Part shown: positions 55,420-64,000 of the stretch, in pieces
How positions within the stretch are numbered: position 1 is the stretch's first letter
Layout of the letters: each line of letters opens with the position of its first letter
Assembly: GCA_963930645.1 (NCBI GenBank)
Contig: OZ005662.1
Span: 103,028,436 to 103,092,435 of the forward strand
Direction of reading: 5' to 3'
DNA: 64,000 nucleotides
Origin: Salticus scenicus
Taxonomy: Eukaryota > Arthropoda > Arachnida > Araneae > Salticidae
Position numbers and translations under genes: made by a program
The notes under the pieces: model-generated
What the model was told of the DNA's origin: nothing
Database searches by the model: none
The model's input: only the letters and a program-made list of their open reading frames with translations

Positions 55420-55700
55420 GTTACAATACTCATTTCTCAAAATTTCTTTCATACGATTTTTCTCAATTTTACTTTAAATATATTTTTTAATTTAATGTGA
55501 AAAGGAAAAATATAATTTAATTGGTCTACATTGACACAGCATAAGAAATAAATTAACAAACCAATTAATAAAATTAAATAAATAACCGAATTTTTACCTC
55601 GAAATAAAAAGTTGCGTTTTTTAGCAACGGTTGCTATATTCATTTCTTAAAATTTCTTTTACACAATCTTTCTAAATTTTGTTTTAAATATATTTTCTTA
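55420..55700 (+). repeat. Local direct duplication
   Basis: 'tttttaacaacggttacaat', 'ctcatttctcaaaatttctt' and 'ttttaaatatattttttaat' at 55409-55495 recur as 'ttttagcaacggttgctata', 'ttcatttcttaaaatttctt' and 'ttttaaatatattttcttaa' at 55618-55700, about 208 bp downstream. Confidence 0.6.
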
Positions 55701-55789
55701 ATTTGTGGCCAAGGGAAAAACCAACCTGATGTATAGTGTAAAATATAACGAATGATGACAGCACAAAATACCAGATTGAAAAGAATTGC

Positions 55790-55955
55790 CCTGAAGCAAT
55801 AAATAGCTATGGTATTTACTCTATTTGCTATAGGGAATATCCGATAATGAACCTGAATAAGTTATACTGTATCGATAAATTACTTTAACGTATACGGGAG
55901 TTGGAGTGCGGAGAGACAGATAGGCAAACAGAAGTCATAAAAACATTTAAACTTT
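55790..55955 (+). repeat. Member of the 60-61 kb dispersed repeat
   Basis: 'atggtatttactctatttgc', 'gggaatatccgataatgaac' and the GGAGAGACAGATAGGCAAAC tail, followed by AAACTTTCTTGGAAAGTGTT, match the units at 61.1-61.4 kb. Confidence 0.55.
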
Positions 55956-56137
55956 CTTGGAAAGTGTTAAAAAAGGAAAAACATGTGCGTATATATCGCA
56001 AATAGTTTTCATTTCTAAGTATTCGTTACTTTGTTTAACCTTTTGTCTATCTTACTTCCGTGAAGACAATAGAAAAATTTATTTAGTTTTATTTGGGGGA
56101 GAAGATACTAGGAAAAATAAGCTTATATATTTTGCTT

Positions 56138-56177
56138 ACAAAAAAAAAAATAAATAAATAAATAAAAGTAAAATAAA

Positions 56178-56213
<36 letters not shown>

Positions 56214-56365
56214 ATAAAATAAATAAATAAATAATAAATAAATAAATAAATAAACAATAATAAATAAATTAATTCATTAATAAATAATAAATAAATAAAT
56301 AAATAAATAAATAAAATAAATAAAATAAATAAATAAATAAAATGAATAAATAAAAAAATAAACAG
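56138..56365. repeat. (AAAT)n/(AAT)n low-complexity tract
   Basis: Over 200 bp of AAATA, AATA and AAT units. The minus-strand frame across it is an artefact of composition. Confidence 0.95.
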
Positions 56366-57097
56366 TATAAAATACATTTTTAAACGGGTAAAATCAATCT
56401 AAAAACAGTAATACACCAAACATATATTTTTTTTTCTAACTATACAGGAAGGAATACCAGAAAAGCATATTATTTCTAAAATGAAAGTACTAACATGATT
56501 TTGTTTTGTGTGTGTGTATAGCCTTATATGTCGTCAAAAATTTATATACTCACCATCTAATACATTAAAACAAAATCCTCATAATCCTGTAAATTTACTT
56601 GATCAATTTATTTTTATACTACATAAATGATGTGCATGATTTTGGGAACACGGTAAATTAATAAATTATGCAATTTGAAACTTATTTTGCAGAACAATGG
56701 TATTGTGTACTTTTAAAAATTACACTAGTTTTGTTATATTGTCTGTAGAATATATGTTAAGTTATATATATATTTTATTACTTATATGTATAAATATCTT
56801 GTTAGTTACCCTCTCTTTAACCCTTTAAGGTTCACTACTTAATTTATTTAAAAAATTACTAAACTAATTTTAAAAATGGCTTTTAGCCACATAGCTGATC
56901 ATAAAAATTTAAAAAATAAAAAATTAGCATTGTTCCTTTTCGAAAAATTTTAGGTTTGAAACATCTGTAAGTAAACCTTATTAAATTCAAATAATATTTA
57001 ATTTTATACATAAATCACTTTATAAGTAAACATTATCGACAACAACAACTCGTAAAAGTTGCATAGATCCCAACATTTCAATCTATTCCGGAGTATT
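56366..57097. other. AT-rich DNA, nothing firm
   Basis: A TTAACCCTTTAAGGTT at 56818 resembles the TTAA-type MITE ends nearby, but no convincing partner was found. Confidence 0.4.
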
Positions 57098-57101
57098 TTA
57101 A

Positions 57102-57323
57102 CCCTTTGCGGGGCAAGATAATTCTGATCATTTAAATTACACTGCCACCGGAATTTACGAACATAATTATAATAGAAGAAATTTTAAATTTTCATGTTGA
57201 AAAAAGGGCGTTTTCTGCTTTGTTATAAATGTAAATTTTTGATAAAAAATTTCCGGGATGGGTTTTTGCACTTGACAATTAAAATTAGGTGTTCCATGTA
57301 GTGGAACACTGAGCGGCAAAGGG
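57102..57323. mobile_element. piggyBac-like MITE, copy 1
   Basis: 222 bp flanked by TTAA on both sides (57098-57101, 57324-57327). Ends CCCTTTGCGGGGCA and its approximate inverse (TGAGCGGCAAAGGG). TTAA target plus CCC...GGG ends is the piggyBac hallmark. No coding sequence. Confidence 0.7.
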
Positions 57324-57979
57324 TTAAAGCACTTAATTTCAACTTGATTGCCGCGCCACCACCTGTTACTGTACAAGAACGCATGTTCACGCTCAGAGAG
57401 TATTGTAACTATGTTACCATCAAGACTGCATTTTTGTTAAATATAAGTGTTCCATTTGCTTTTTTTGTTAATAAATTTATTGCGTAAATTTTATTACCTT
57501 GCTGCTGTTTCGCCTAACAATAAATATTTTTATAAAAAAGTGCTTTAATAATACCTATCGTAGTCTGCAATGTAGCGGAATTTTTTTGAGAATCTTTCTA
57601 CACAATACAATTGCGCTATTCATATTTTTTTTTTTTTTTTTTTACAGAGAAAATGTCATTGTGAACTTTAATAGCATTATATAAATAAACATTATTGAAA
57701 AATTCAATATTTTACAATTTCATTCCCAAATATATATGAGTATTTTCTGTAGCATGGTTAAGATTAATGCTAATAATGTTGTATTTTATAAAAAACATCC
57801 TTTAGTGCATATGAATAATGAATATAACCTATATTCTGTTTAAAACAATACAAAAATATTCTATGCTTTATAAAAATTATTGTTCATTGTAAAAACTCTT
57901 GATGTGAAGCTCTAAAGAAATACAGTTACTGTGCGTTTTCATCAAAATTTCTACTCCAATTAGAATCATACATTTTTTG

Positions 57980-57982
<3 letters not shown>

Positions 57983-58017
<35 letters not shown>

Positions 58018-58305
58018 TCGTGAATCTCTGTTTAATCTTATTAGTTAATCAATGTTAAGTTTAGATTAGATAATCAGTGTTAAGTTTTTCAAAAAAAAAA
58101 AAAAAAAAGTATCGTGAAGAATATTTCAATAAAAGGTTGAATCTCTGTTTAATCTCATTAGTTAATCAATGTTAAGTTTAGATTAGGTAATCAGTGTTAA
58201 GTTTAAAAAAAAAAAGTATCGTGAAGAATATTTCAATAAAAAGTTGAATCTCTGTTTAATCTCATTAGTTAATCAATGTTAAGTTTAGATTACATAATCA
58301 TTGCG

Positions 58306-58338
<33 letters not shown>
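57983..58338 (+). repeat. Tandem units separated by poly(A), three copies
   Basis: Units starting AAGTATCGTGAA and ending GTTAAGTTT(A/C)GATTA...ATCAGTGTTAAG occur at about 58012-58089, 58107-58204 and 58216-58306. Each is preceded by a poly(A) stretch (about 31, 18 and 11 A) and the last is followed by about 28 A. The first unit lacks a 20-bp internal piece present in the other two. The alternation of body and poly(A) resembles a tandem multimer of a short retroposon. Confidence 0.8.
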
Positions 58339-58342
<4 letters not shown>

Positions 58343-59705
58343 GGGAATGTAAGTGTATCCGAAATACATGTTTCCAACCACATCAGCAGTTTTGGTTAAA
58401 ATAGCATCAAACCCCTTAAGTAAAATCATTATTATAAGAAGTTAGAATTAAATTCCTGTTACCGGTGCTCTTATATAGATTGATACAGAAACAGAATTTG
58501 TGATGGCCATCACGCACTATATTTTGACTATCATTTCAATTTAATAATCTAACAATGAACGCATTCACACACTTCAATTTGTAATATTTTAAAGCAAAGT
58601 AATTTTCATTTATTGATTATATTTTATTTCACAATAATCCTGACACTAACACGACATTTAATTGTTTTATTCAGCTCATTAATAATAATCTCTGGAGCAT
58701 AATGATTGTCAAATTTTAGCAAGTAGTTCTGTTGATGACTACAAGCGGTAATCATTCATTTATTTTCTGTAGTCATTAATCATCGTGCGATATTTAATTA
58801 GTGAGTTTGTGAAATATAACGGAATTTATATTAAAAATTGCTCAGTAACTAACGATGAAATCATTTTAATCTTAATCAATCATGACAAAAACAAAGAAAT
58901 TTTCGTTATATTAGTTAATAAGGATTGAAATACATAAGAATGGGATTATATTTATTTTGGTCTGAGTTACATGAATTTTTAATTTCTCAGTCATTTATAA
59001 TTATCAAGTGTTTCAAGATGTTTATATCATATAGATTATTCTGCATGATAGTTGTCAGATTATCCATATATTCATCTGTTTTAATGACAAAGTATAACTA
59101 GTAATATACTTAAAGTATAACCGCTCCAGGCAGATAAATTTTAACACTACATACTGTTATTTATCTTTTACTCGCTTCAGATTTTAATTTGATGTCTTTT
59201 TAATTAATTGTATTAAATTAATTTAACTGGTTAACTCAAAATCCTTGAGTTATTTTGCATATTTTGGTACTTTCCGTAGCACGTGAAGAAATAACCGGAC
59301 ATGCATACAGTTGAATTTTAATAATATAATAGTATTGTTTGGCTGTTTATCGTTAAAAAAACATCAAAACTGAGTGCTTGACGCGACGTCCGCTTGTATA
59401 TTTTCTCTGTGGTATAATAATATTTCATAAGACATTAAAAGGAGAATGAAATGAAATTTAATAACACATAAAACCTCTTTCCAATATTACAATTCTTGAG
59501 TCTATGTACTTTGGATCATCCGCACAAAAATCATATATTTATGCTCATAAGGAAAGGGCACGTGACGTCAATCGCAGTCAAATTATGGGTAAAGTGGCAA
59601 AACATTGGTATTTCCACCAATAGAGGTTGATCTTTTGCCACTCGAGAGTGGTAAAGATTGATTGACAGAGCATTTGTTTGTAAACATGCCCTTTCTTTAT
59701 TGGTT
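58339..59705. other. AT-rich DNA, nothing recognised
   Basis: No supported feature on either strand. Confidence 0.5.
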
Positions 59706-59918
59706 ACTATTGGCAGCAAAATTATTCGAACGCTAGCAACAATTCCTATGTAAAAAAGTACACTTAAAACTGTTTTGTTAAATAAATCCTTGTTGAATGA
59801 TGTTCTTGGACTGACTAAGAAAATAACTCAAGAATGATTTATTTAACAAAGCAGTATTAAGTGCACCTTTTTTATGTAGGAATTATTGTTAGCGCTCGAA
59901 TAATTTTGCTGCCGACAG
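59706..59918. mobile_element. Fold-back MITE, CAGTCGGCWGCAAAATTATTCG family, copy 1
   Basis: About 213 bp. GGCAGCAAAATTATTCGAAC and 'cgctagcaacaattcctat' are mirrored at the right end. The inner arms carry TTTGTTAAATAAATCCTT and the inverse. It is more diverged than the copy at 62.1 kb, and its terminal CAGTC is partly lost. Confidence 0.75.
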
Positions 59919-60169
59919 AAGTTCGTCTTTATACATGAGGATGCTAACACATTTCACTTACACTTTAGAAGGTACAGGAATTAATTTTTTTCTATTTTTA
60001 AAGCACGCACACTGTTCATGTACATAATTATTTAACAAGAACGCAACATCATGCGGTACACATTGATTATTAACACTTTTCAAATGCACGTAATTGTTGC
60101 ATTGTATAACTTCCAATATTCTTTGCCTACGTAATCACACAACGAACAGATAGTAGTTCTGAAATGCCT

Positions 60170-61440
60170 ACAGATAGACTAATTGAATTCATAATCATTC
60201 TTAAACATTGTTAGAAAATGTTAAAAATGCTCAACACTAAAGAAAACGTAGCCCTTTTATTCTAATTGCAGTCCATAATGTATCTGATAATAAAATCATA
60301 TTCCATACAAAACATTATTTTAGTATATTAATAACCAATGTCAATTTCTTTAAATGTAATTCATAAAAATCCTATAAAAACCTTCCTATAAAATGCAATG
60401 CATTGACATATTTTTGGGTATCCCTGTACACAAACCAAATGCACAGGACCTATTAATGTAATTTAAAATAGGGAACAATTCATAGTGAATTTGAATAACA
60501 TATATAATTTTGTAAAAATTCTGAAAATATTTACTGACGCTGGGGCGGGCAGATGGACAGTTAGACAAATAGATACCTAACCCTTTGAATCCCACCGGGA
60601 CTTTAAAGTCCCATAAACAAATCGGAATTTTTAAGTCCCGTCGGGACTTTTAAATCCCACTATTAAATTTAAAAATAAGAAATAAAAATTTGTTAGAGTT
60701 TTCTAAATTTAATATGAAATATTTCTCATGCATAAAGAAATATAATAAAAAAATTTTCAAACTATTCTTCAAAAAATAAGGTAATTTGGGATATAAAGGG
60801 TTAAATTGAAGTCATATTCCTACATAAAAAATAAGTTAAAAAGTGTTATATCGCTTATATTAAACGGAAATGCAATTTCAGCAAATTTGCGATAAAAACC
60901 TTCAATGTAACTGAATATTAAAATCCAATGCTAATCATGCTACATTCTGTAGAAAGCATTCTTTTGTGCATATGAATAACATATTTCAATTTTATTGAGA
61001 TTTGTTTGAAATAAAACTATTAAAATTTGGTTTATAGAAATACCTCTCACAGAACGAATTCTTTGGGATACTTTCGAGTGCCCCTGTATACAAATATGTG
61101 ATGGTATTTACTCCATTTTCAATGTGAAGTATCCGATAATAGACTTGAATAATATATTTCAATTTAATTAAGATTTGCGTAAAGTAATGGTATTAAAATA
61201 TGGTTTATAGAAACGTCTCTCATAGGACACATTGCTTTGGAAAACTTTCGGATGTCCCTGTACACAAACCAATAAAAGTGCTCACTCCATTTTCAATAGG
61301 GATCTTTCGATAGTGAACTTGAATAACATATATCAGTTTCAAGAAATTCAATAAATATTTACGGAAGTTAGAGCTAGGACAGACAGACAGAAAAACCGAA
61401 GTCATAAACACTTTTAAACCTTGTTGGAAAGTGTTAAAAA
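60170..61440 (+). repeat. Region of diverged dispersed and tandem repeat units
   Basis: A unit with GGTTTATAGAAA(T/C)(A/G)(C/T)CTCTCA, TGTCCCTGTA(T/C)ACAAA, 'ctccattttcaat' and 'gatagtgaacttgaataac' occurs at about 61028 and 61209 (spacing 181), and in weaker form at 60385. It ends with GACAGACAGACAG and AAACCTTGTTGGAAAGTGTT. Related segments lie at 55.8-55.95 kb and 24.9-25.2 kb. The small minus-strand frames here are not genes. Confidence 0.6.
60581..60800. mobile_element. piggyBac-like MITE, copy 2
   Basis: 220 bp with ends CCCTTTGAATCCC and GGGATATAAAGGG, TTAA at the right (60801-60804) and CTAA at the left (one change from TTAA). Close to the left end are GGGACTTTAAAGTCCC and AAGTCCCGTCGGGACTT, two perfect palindromes that could be protein-binding or hairpin-forming sites. 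Confidence 0.65.
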
Positions 61441-61809
61441 AAATGATGTAACATGTATTTGCAGCAAATTAATCTTTACATAAAGCATTTATAATAAAAT
61501 ACGAGTATAACCATTTGAAGATGAGACGCTGTTAAATAAAATAAACATTAAGTCGATTATTTACCACATTCTGTAATGTAATTTCATTAAATATGTTAAT
61601 ATTATTTATTTTGAAATAATAAAAAAAAATCATGAAACATGCTTCAAATAATTTCTGTCTGTTTAACTAATGGTTTGCACATTTTCATGAAAAATTATTA
61701 TTGTACGGATATCTTTACAAGCGTCACTACGGTACAAAATAATTGTTAACATATGCATTAATTTAATTTTCATTAAAAAGGAATTGCATATCAACTAACG
61801 CTCACAAAA

Positions 61810-61896
<87 letters not shown>
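61810..61896. repeat. (TA)n followed by (GA)n microsatellite
   Basis: About 23 TA units (61810-61855) pass directly into about 20 GA units. Confidence 0.95.
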
Positions 61897-61900
<4 letters not shown>

Positions 61901-62137
61901 AAGTAAGCACCACAGTTTTTGAATAATAATTTTTAAATATTTGATCGTAGAGAAATATTTCTATCATTCTATTACAGCTTTATGTCAGCTTTATAAAAAA
62001 GATGGGCGGCTTTTTCCACAGGTGCATTCGATTAAGCATTTTTGTAAGATCAGGCTGATTTGTTATTCAATAATCACCAATAATTTTTAATTTTAACGTT
62101 TGCCTAATCTCTTCAAAAATCGATAGTCTGTTATGTA

Positions 62138-62347
62138 CAGTCGGCTGCAAAATTATTCGAGCACTAGCAATAACCCCTGTCTAAAGTACACTTAAGACTG
62201 CTTTGTTAAATAAATCCTTATCGAGTCATGTTCTTAGTTAGTCTAAGAACATGATTTGACAAGGATTTATTTAACAAAGCAGTCTTAAGTGTACTTTTTT
62301 AATATAGAAATTATTGGCTAGTGCTCGAAAAATTATGCTGCCGACTG
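62138..62347. mobile_element. Fold-back MITE, CAGTCGGC family, copy 2
   Basis: 210 bp flanked by TA (62136-62137, 62348-62349). CAGTCGGCTGCAAAATTATT at the left and its inverse at the right; the arms continue almost to the centre (CTTAAGACTGCTTTGTTAAA and its inverse). Tc1/mariner-type target duplication. Confidence 0.85.
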
Positions 62348-62450
62348 TATATCAAATATCACTTATAGATTACTGCTGATTATTGAATAAAAAATCTGCA
62401 ACACTATCCATAGATTAAAGCAATATTACAATTTGTCTCGAAAACAGTCT

Positions 62451-62553
62451 CTAACAGCACACTTATCCATAGTACATCTTGAGGATGTTTCTTGGATGTA
62501 CTTTCATCCATAGGGTATCCTGAGGATATCTTATGAATGAGATGTGCTGTTAG
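62451..62553. mobile_element. Small fold-back element with CTAACAGCACA ends
   Basis: CTAACAGCACA at 62451 is matched by TGTGCTGTTAG ending 62553. The 103-bp interior contains repeated GAGGATGT/GAGGATAT and 'tccatag' motifs in both orientations. Flanking target duplication is unclear. Confidence 0.6.
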
Positions 62554-63064
62554 GGGTGAATATAAATACCTAGGAAAGAGAAACTAAATGAAATCATAAT
62601 AGGGGGTTTTCAGTAATGGAGAAGAATTACTTCTTCTGTGCATCGATATTGTAACTTACATCATAGAGTTTGTGTTTCTATGGTCAACTGAGGCTCCTGG
62701 AGTGAACTATTGACAGTTAATGTTTAAACGTATGTTTGATATAAAAATTGAAAATTCAGTAATAATATATTAAAATAGTAAATACTAACATAATGAAAAA
62801 TTAAGGGTCTATTTGAAACAAAATTCTCTTGTAAGTTACGAACAGCAATGGACTAGTTTTTTATTAACCACTTTTCCTTTTATCGCACAAAAAGTTAAGC
62901 ACAACTGATTGCTTGCAATGCATTGATATATTATGCCGCTTTCGAGTAATGTGCGAAGAGGCATAGATGACAGATGAATCTAGAACTAGTTAAATTTTAA
63001 CATCAAGTGCTCTATTTGGCATAAATTTTGACATTTTTCACTAAGCTTGTTTTCTCATTAATAT
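62554..63064. other. AT-rich DNA, nothing recognised
   Basis: No supported feature. Confidence 0.45.
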
Positions 63065-63376
63065 GACTGGCCGCGGTAGCCCAGTCGGTAGAGCGCCGGC
63101 CTCGTAATTGGAAGATTGCGCGTTCGGTACTCGAGCCGGCCAAAGACCGTCGTGTATAGTAATGGTGGCTGGTGCACGTAAAATCTGTCGTGGCCACAAT
63201 GCCCTCCAATCAAAAATTATACCTCTGAGGTTCACCGAAGCGGGAGAGCCATCCCTTCCATGGAGGATCAAAATCGTGATGTCATGTCTCCGGACCACCT
63301 CTTGGAGTGTGACCCAGACCGTCGCCAATTGTCCATCTGCGCAGCACTAGTGCGACGTAAAACCCATCCATCCATC
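63065..63376 (+). mobile_element. tRNA-Thr-derived SINE, copy 2
   Basis: It matches the SINE at 12749-13068 over its whole length, with a few substitutions and a short deletion near 63207. The tail is ATCC-type rather than ACCA-type. It is flanked by an 11-bp direct duplication CTCATTAATAT (63054-63064 and 63377-63387). Pol III A box TAGCCCAGTCGG at 63077-63088. Confidence 0.88.
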
Positions 63377-63387
63377 CTCATTAATAT

Positions 63388-64000
63388 AACAAACGCATAA
63401 AAACAAAGCAGTATTAAATAAGAGATAAAATTGATCAGTTTATTCAATAAAGAATTACTTTAATTCCAACTTATTATTAATATTCATTAAATCCAAATTG
63501 CTGCAAAAACAAATGTTTTAACATTTTTTTCAAAAAGAGTGTTAAAATATCTTTTGCATTTTGAATAAAACAAATATATAGTTCTTAATCTTCTCTATGA
63601 TTCTTTTGTTTCCTTCCCTTCGAAGTCAGTATTATATTAATTTTATATAAAAAAATAATTTCTTTAAATCTTTATTTGAATAATTCTATTTACATATTTC
63701 ACTTTATTAATACTCAGTACAATTTAAATACATACTGTTCTTAATCAACTCAAAAATAATTTCGTATCGTAAGATCAAATAGCTATCACAAATTGACTGT
63801 AAATATACATTTACATTATCAAAATTTGCAATATGTTAAATAAATATTATTTTATGTACTTTTATTTAAGTTTAAAAAGTATTAGTTTTAATATTATCGT
63901 ATATTAACAAAAGTTGTGTTTTATCTCTAAGGAGTATATAAGAAAATTATCTAAAGGTTTGAAATTTGATAATGATTTTCTCATGTTTTCATTACATAAA
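63388..64000. other. AT-rich DNA, nothing recognised
   Basis: No gene or repeat could be supported to the window end. Confidence 0.5.

Noticed and set aside
56123..56377. 84-residue Leu/Tyr/Ile-rich ORF resembling a membrane protein
   Set aside because: It is the translation of an (AAAT)n/(AAT)n tract; hydrophobicity is a composition artefact.
1..64000. CRISPR array, rRNA operon or prokaryotic system
   Set aside because: No regular repeat-spacer pattern or rRNA-like sequence was seen; content is eukaryotic transposable elements.

Overview
This 64-kb window is very AT-rich eukaryotic DNA, and nearly everything recognisable in it is transposable-element sequence. The mixture is a Ty3-type LTR retrotransposon, Penelope-like elements (PLEs), decayed Tc1 transposases, LINE fragments, three kinds of tRNA-derived SINE, and MITEs flanked by TA or TTAA. 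It suggests an arthropod genome, perhaps an arachnid, but no host protein-coding exon was recognised, so that placement is inference.

Layout. 1-7.3 kb: AT-rich DNA with a LINE RT scrap (2.0 kb) and two dead Tc1 transposases (3.1-4.2 and 5.7-6.4 kb, both minus). 7.4-7.7 kb: an inverted pair of arms, each carrying a hammerhead-ribozyme motif. 8.3-10.1 kb: a 1.8-kb element with terminal inverted repeats (TIRs). 12.7-16.3 kb: two PLE copies head to head (RT plus GIY-YIG endonuclease remnants, each ending in a hammerhead-like motif), the left one split by a tRNA-Thr-derived SINE. 21.5-28.1 kb: unclassified long repeats, a 67-bp tandem array and a TIR element with repeated GGGGCAAATTGTAAC-type motifs. 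30.2-31.3 kb: a 130-bp tandem array split by a composite tRNA-Lys-derived SINE with a 14-bp target-site duplication (TSD). 32.4-36.7 kb: a cluster of MITEs and a 1.65-kb TIR element that holds a short conserved-looking ORF.

37.0-49.8 kb is the centrepiece: a 12.76-kb LTR retrotransposon on the minus strand with 2.2-kb, almost identical LTRs, intact gag and pol, and a classical -1 frameshift signal (TTTAAAC directly before the gag stop, then a potential stem-loop). It sits inside an older ~480-bp TA-flanked MITE, whose two halves lie at 36.78-37.02 and 49.78-50.02 kb. 50-64 kb returns to AT-rich DNA with further MITEs, a LINE 3' end, SINE copies, poly(A)-linked tandem units and microsatellites.

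Functionally, only the LTR element looks able to encode its own mobility: Gag with a zinc knuckle, then protease, RT, RNase H and integrase produced by frameshifting. All other transposase or RT sequences carry stops or frameshifts. The SINEs and MITEs have no coding capacity and would have depended on enzymes supplied elsewhere. All calls are by eye; no alignment, folding program or database search was run.
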